DNA of 18,426 nucleotides, taken from an uncultured Ruminococcus sp. Lineage in GTDB: Bacteria > Bacillota > Clostridia > Oscillospirales > Ruminococcaceae. Under the pieces are notes generated by a model that saw nothing but the letters and a program-made list of their open reading frames with translations, was not told where the DNA came from and made no database searches. Both the position numbers and the translations under genes were made by a program. The stretch covers positions 1 through 18,426 of the forward strand of contig UQYK01000039.1 of NCBI GenBank assembly GCA_900545285.1, read 5' to 3'. Shown piece after piece: positions 15,451-18,426 of the stretch (the stretch's first letter is position 1; every line of letters starts with the position of its first letter).

Positions 15451-15605
15451 GTTATAATACGAATGATGCCAGATTAAGCGTTGCATGGATATGGCCTCTG
15501 CTGGCTGAAACAATGGCATTTCGAGAAAGAGTATTTGTACAAAATGCCCGTCTGCACCGTAAATATAAAAGTGCGAGAAATTACTTGATAGGTAAATAAA
15601 GCAAC

Positions 15606-15648
15606 AAAAATGACGCAGTTTCAATCCTCTTGAAACTGCGTCATTTTT
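15606..15648. terminator. Long bidirectional terminator after tRNA-Leu
   Basis: Arms at 15606-15623 and 15631-15648 pair perfectly over 18 bases (including five A-T at the base) with a 7-base loop, giving U5 on both strands. It lies 7 bases past the tRNA-Leu 3' end. Confidence 0.85.
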
Positions 15649-15654
15649 CCTTTT

Positions 15655-15737
15655 TGGTGCGGATGACAGGACTTGAACCTGCACACCGAAGCAATAGAAC
15701 CTAAATCTATCGTGTCTGCCAATTCCACCACATCCGC
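15655..15737 (-). tRNA. tRNA-Leu (anticodon UAG)
   Basis: 83 bases with an encoded CCA. The acceptor stem is GCGGATG/CATCCGC with discriminator A. The anticodon stem ATAGA/TCTAT holds the loop TTTAGGT with anticodon TAG. A long class II variable arm (GCTTCGGTGT) and the T arm GCAGG-TTCAAGT-CCTGT follow. The long variable arm and UAG anticodon give leucine. It has its own promoter and terminator. Confidence 0.96.
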
Positions 15738-15747
15738 ACACCAAAAG

Positions 15748-15777
15748 AGTATACCACATTTTCCGGCACTTTGTCAA
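15748..15777 (-). promoter_or_regulatory. Promoter of tRNA-Leu
   Basis: On the minus strand, TTGACA (15772-15777), 18-base spacer and TATACT (15748-15753), ending only 10 bases before the mature tRNA 5' end. Confidence 0.75.
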
Positions 15778-15855
15778 GTCTTTTTTCAATACATCTGAAA
15801 ATGTCACATGTCAAAAAGCCGGCTGTAGATACTCTTCTCCGGATACTACATAAAA

Positions 15856-16602
15856 TCAATATGGCAGGGTAAATGTTCCCACCAGCCATGCGCCATCCTC
15901 ATAAATCAGTGAGAATGCGTTGCTCTGTGTGGTAACTTCTCCGGAATCCGGATCTGTATAAGTAGAAACCGCTGTAAATGACACGCTGCTGTCAGAGCCG
16001 GCGGTCATTTCGGTAATTTCCGTACTGGTATAGGTGATATCTGCTCCGCGATCACCACAGCAGCGGTAAAGCTTTTCATCCTGTTCCTGAAACTGATCGG
16101 CCAGATCGCCGCTGTGAACCGAAGGCGCAAATACAGCGAAATAATCCGCTTCAGCAGCCTCAATGCTATCACAGCTGGTCACGCGGTACCAACCCCCCCC
16201 CAGGGTATCAGATTCATCATAAGTAAAGCTGTCTGAGGTGCAATGATAGGTAAAGTATACCGATGCTGCGGAATCGAACATCTGCTGCGCCTTTTTGCAC
16301 CACTGGGCAGATGTCATGCCGGTATTCCCTACCACGTCTCCCCCGGCAGCGGCAGTTGTGACAGCCGAAGTCTGAGTCTCACTGGCAGTGTCTGTCAAAG
16401 CAGCTTCTGTTTTTGTCTCTGTTTCGGTCTCGGTTTCTGTATCTGCGTCAGAAGCCGTTACACTGGTTTCCGTTTGAGAAACTTCCATTTCCACAGTGGT
16501 CTGTGCGGAAGATTCTGTTTCCGAAATATTCGTACAGCCGCTCATCAGGCATGCACAGGAGAGTACAGCCGTGCAAACAGCAGCCCATTGCATTCGATTC
16601 AT
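15856..16602 (-). CDS. Secreted lipoprotein of unknown function
   Basis: 248 residues. ATG at 16602 is chosen because AGGAG lies 9 bases upstream; the frame is open to 16773 but that part covers the promoter. The signal peptide has a lipobox-like end LMSGC (lipidated C23). A Ser/Thr/Glu-rich stalk (about 25-95) contains repeated TE pairs. The outer domain (about 100-248) has the pattern AQQMFDSAAS ... WYRVTSCDSIEAAEADYFAVF ... FSLIYEDGAWLVGTF. It resembles the IseA/YoeB-type domain that inhibits cell-wall DL-endopeptidases, but I cannot confirm this by eye. Residues near 132-134 are encoded by a run of nine G (16193-16201), prone to slippage. Monocistronic from its own promoter. Confidence 0.82.
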   Translation of the reverse strand: MNRMQWAAVCTAVLSCACLMSGCTNISETESSAQTTVEMEVSQTETSVTASDADTETETETETKTEAALTDTASETQTSAVTTAAAGGDVVGNTGMTSAQWCKKAQQMFDSAASVYFTYHCTSDSFTYDESDTLGGGWYRVTSCDSIEAAEADYFAVFAPSVHSGDLADQFQEQDEKLYRCCGDRGADITYTSTEITEMTAGSDSSVSFTAVSTYTDPDSGEVTTQSNAFSLIYEDGAWLVGTFTLPY

Positions 16603-16671
16603 TGATAAAATCTCCTCTCTCACAAAGCATCCATTCTGCATTTGTACAGAATCGGTGTTGTCATAGATTCT

Positions 16672-16700
16672 ATTATACCACATTTCTGATTGAAAGGCAA
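16672..16700 (-). promoter_or_regulatory. Sigma-A promoter of the lipoprotein gene
   Basis: On the minus strand, TTGCCT (16695-16700), 17-base spacer and TATAAT (16672-16677) with an extended -10 (TGG). The start is about 65 bases before the ATG. Confidence 0.7.
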
Positions 16701-16856
16701 TCCTTTTTTCAGAAAAAAAACAAATTGCACGTGGCTTTTTGTACTTTATATTCTTTATTTGCTTTGCCATCATTTTTGCAAATATTACAACATTTAATTT
16801 TATTCATTCTGTTCCAGCATATTATATTTTGTTTTCTTAAAACATTTTGTTTTTTC

Positions 16857-16885
16857 TTGACAGATTTGATTGTTCGTGATATAAT
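16857..16885 (+). promoter_or_regulatory. Consensus promoter of tRNA-Thr
   Basis: TTGACA (16857-16862), 17-base spacer and TATAAT (16880-16885), a perfect sigma-A match, in AT-rich DNA about 42 bases before the start of transcribed tRNA sequence. Confidence 0.88.
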
Positions 16886-16933
16886 ATATATCGTTGAGTC
16901 GCACTGATAACGACTAAACAAAAAATCAAAAAT

Positions 16934-17009
<76 letters not shown>

Positions 17010-17016
17010 AGAATTT

Positions 17017-17056
17017 GCACGTAGTTTCGGGAAGTTTCCGGGACTGCGTGCTTTTT
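17017..17056 (+). terminator. Terminator of tRNA-Thr
   Basis: Arms GCACGTAGT (17017-17025) and ACTGCGTGC (17043-17051) pair with one G-U around an internally foldable loop. They are followed by TTTTT, 8 bases after the tRNA CCA end. Confidence 0.8.
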
Positions 17057-17075
17057 GGTTTTATGAGAAAAGCAG

Positions 17076-17097
17076 TAGTACGACACTTAGTACGACA
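17076..17097. repeat. Direct repeat TAGTACGACA x2 beside tRNA-Thr
   Basis: TAGTACGACA occurs at 17076-17085 and again at 17088-17097, a 12-base period. It lies just past the tRNA-Thr terminator, a place where integrating elements often leave attachment sequence, but no integrase or second tRNA fragment is in the window. Function unknown. Confidence 0.6.
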
Positions 17098-17130
17098 ATC
17101 TTGGCACAAAAACCGGCAATACAAAACAGG

Positions 17131-17168
17131 AAACCGCCGCCGAAGTTACAGTACTTCGGGGCGGCTTT
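17131..17168. terminator. GC-rich hairpin, possible terminator
   Basis: The inner stem CCGAAGT/ACTTCGG (17140-17146, 17053-type arm at 17153-17159) is extended by CCGCC/GGCGG and AAA/TTT with one-base bulges. It could end plus-strand read-through from tRNA-Thr or minus-strand read-through from glgA. The rest of 17057-17228 holds nothing I recognise. Confidence 0.5.
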
Positions 17169-17228
17169 CATTTTATGCTTGTTCGTTGCCTTTCCATGCC
17201 ATGTTATGCAAGAAACTATACGTCATAC

Positions 17229-17274
17229 AAAAAAGCCGCCGCAGGATAATCTCACATCCCACAACGGCTTTTTT
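17229..17274. terminator. Terminator downstream of glgA
   Basis: AAAAAAGCCG (17229-17238) pairs perfectly with CGGCTTTTTT (17265-17274). The 26-base loop is large, but a U6 tract follows on both strands. It lies 55 bases past the glgA stop. Confidence 0.65.
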
Positions 17275-17329
17275 ATGTATACTTGGACTTTCTAAAATCA
17301 GCTAACAGCTTTTCCGTTTCGAAAAAGCA

Positions 17330-18426
17330 TCAGTCCCGCATGCCCCGGAGAATCCAGTCATACATTCCCTGGTACTGCAATGCAGAGCTCTTCCAAGAGA
17401 AATCTTGTTCCATGCCCCGGCACAGGATATCGTTCCAATCCTCCCGGTGATCAAAATAGATCTTCTTGGCATAGTTGATGGTATACAGCAGATCATCCGC
17501 ATTATAATGTGCAAAGGTAAAGCCGGTTCCAATCTTTTCATACTCATTGTACGGAACCACAGTATCCTTTAATCCGCCGGTTTCCCGCACAATGGGAACC
17601 GTGCCGTACCGAAGAGAAATCAGCTGTGTCAGACCGCACGGTTCAAACCGGGACGGTACCAGCATTGCATCTGCGGCAGCATAGAGCTTGTGCGCCAGCG
17701 GATCCGAATAGAAGATGTTTGCAGAAACCCGATCCGGATATTTGCCCTGATAATAACGGAACATGTTCTCGTACCGCTCTTCCCCGGTGCCAATAATTAC
17801 AAACTGGGTGAACTCATCTGTAATCCGGTCTGCAATCCAGTCTACCAGATCCAGCCCCTTCTGATCAGTCAGACGGGAGATAATGGCAATCATAAACTTG
17901 TTTTCATCTTCCGGCAATCCCAGTTCCTTCTGGAGCGCCAGCTTTGCCTTTTTCTTCTGTGCAACTGCATTCTTTACAGTATAGTGCACATTGATTTTGG
18001 AATCTGTTTCCGGATTATAGACATCATAGTCAATGCCGTTGAGGATACCCCGGAGAGAACGGGATCTGGCACAGAGCAGGCCGTCCAGCTGTTCGCCGTA
18101 ATAAGGTGTCTTGATTTCTTCGGCATAGGTTTCACTTACAGTCGTAATGTAATCTGCATAAACCAGGCCGCCCTTGAGCATGTTCGCATCGCTCTTGAAC
18201 TCCAGCTTATCCGGTGTAAACATATAGTCTGGCAGATTGGTATTGTAGATAAAATGTCGCATATCCCACACGCCCTGGAATTTCAGGTTGTGAATGGTCA
18301 TAATGCTCTTGGTGCCCCAGTAAAAGCTGTGGGTTGCAAATGTGCTGCGCAGGAACACCGGAATCATACCCGTCTGCCAGTCGTGGCAGTGAATAATATC
18401 CGGGCGGAAATCAATCACTGGCAGCG
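17330..18426 (-). CDS. glgA: Glycogen (starch) synthase, ADP-glucose type; 5' end outside window
   Basis: The last 365 codons are present; the frame is open to the right edge and reads LPVIDFRPDIIHCHDWQTG, internal sequence from about a quarter of the way into GlgA (usual length about 475). The apparent GTG start at 18418 is internal. The GT5 landmarks are HCHDWQTG, KSIMTIHNLKFQG, ADYITTVSETYAEEI, GILNGID, IISRLTDQKG (nucleotide-site region) and SRFEPCGLTQL with GTVPIVRETGGL, whose Glu residues are part of the catalytic C-terminal lobe. It transfers glucose from ADP-glucose to the non-reducing end of alpha-1,4-glucan for storage. Neighbouring glg genes, if any, would be beyond the right edge. 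No truncation or frameshift is seen. Confidence 0.95.
   Translation of the reverse strand, partial: LPVIDFRPDIIHCHDWQTGMIPVFLRSTFATHSFYWGTKSIMTIHNLKFQGVWDMRHFIYNTNLPDYMFTPDKLEFKSDANMLKGGLVYADYITTVSETYAEEIKTPYYGEQLDGLLCARSRSLRGILNGIDYDVYNPETDSKINVHYTVKNAVAQKKKAKLALQKELGLPEDENKFMIAIISRLTDQKGLDLVDWIADRITDEFTQFVIIGTGEERYENMFRYYQGKYPDRVSANIFYSDPLAHKLYAAADAMLVPSRFEPCGLTQLISLRYGTVPIVRETGGLKDTVVPYNEYEKIGTGFTFAHYNADDLLYTINYAKKIYFDHREDWNDILCRGMEQDFSWKSSALQYQGMYDWILRGMRD

Noticed and set aside
15405..15605. Possible gene remnant between the FIST-GGDEF gene and tRNA-Leu
   Set aside because: Six-frame reading shows only stop-interrupted, unrecognisable peptides; only the hairpins at either end can be supported.
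18416..18418. GTG as the start codon of glgA
   Set aside because: The frame stays open to the window edge and the sequence there is internal to GlgA, so the true start is outside.

Overview
The window looks like a chromosomal segment of a cellulose-degrading, Gram-positive, Ruminococcus-like gut or rumen Clostridium relative. Three things point there: a secreted GH5 glycosidase carrying a type I dockerin (a cellulosome part), strong AGGAGG-type ribosome binding sites with sigma-A promoters, and families typical of Clostridia (FIST-GGDEF protein, multi-zinc-ribbon proteins, glgA). The genus is an inference; no rRNA or marker gene is present.

Layout. At 1-1005 there is a stretch with no clear gene, a bidirectional terminator, a small ribbon-helix-helix gene (TTG start) and a possible 38-codon ORF under one promoter. 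From 11235 down to 1091 lies a minus-strand cluster of ten genes of about 10 kb. In transcription order these are: two zinc-ribbon single-pass membrane proteins, a soluble six-zinc-ribbon protein, a VWA (TerY-like) protein, a PP2C phosphatase, a Ser/Thr kinase, a RanBP2-finger membrane protein, a zinc-ribbon membrane protein, a soluble coiled-coil triple-zinc-ribbon protein and a zinc-ribbon membrane protein with a DUF5050-like beta-propeller. A good promoter precedes it and a strong hairpin ends it. Gaps are short except for 215 bases before the VWA gene, where a terminator-like hairpin sits.

VWA + PP2C + kinase matches the TerY-phosphorylation triad described from comparative genomics of Ter stress systems. 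Here no TerD/TerC gene is visible, and the triad is embedded in seven Cys4 zinc-ribbon or zinc-finger proteins. Four or five of these are predicted to hold the zinc module inside the cell and a different domain outside. My reading is a phospho-regulated membrane signalling complex: kinase and phosphatase act reversibly on zinc-ribbon adaptors, and varied outer domains sense the envelope or medium. Support comes from repeated EDTTIL linkers in the six-ribbon protein and a matching (S/T)DFD C-terminus on it and the kinase. The role is not known.

At 11268-13005 is the GH5-dockerin gene with its own promoter and terminator. At 13095-13413 are two gene stumps fused by deletion (MATE transporter N-terminus and response-regulator N-terminus). 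At 13583-15450 is a plus-strand FIST-GGDEF diguanylate cyclase. Then come tRNA-Leu(UAG), a lipoprotein with a G9 tract, tRNA-Thr(GGU), and the 3' part of glgA running off the right edge.
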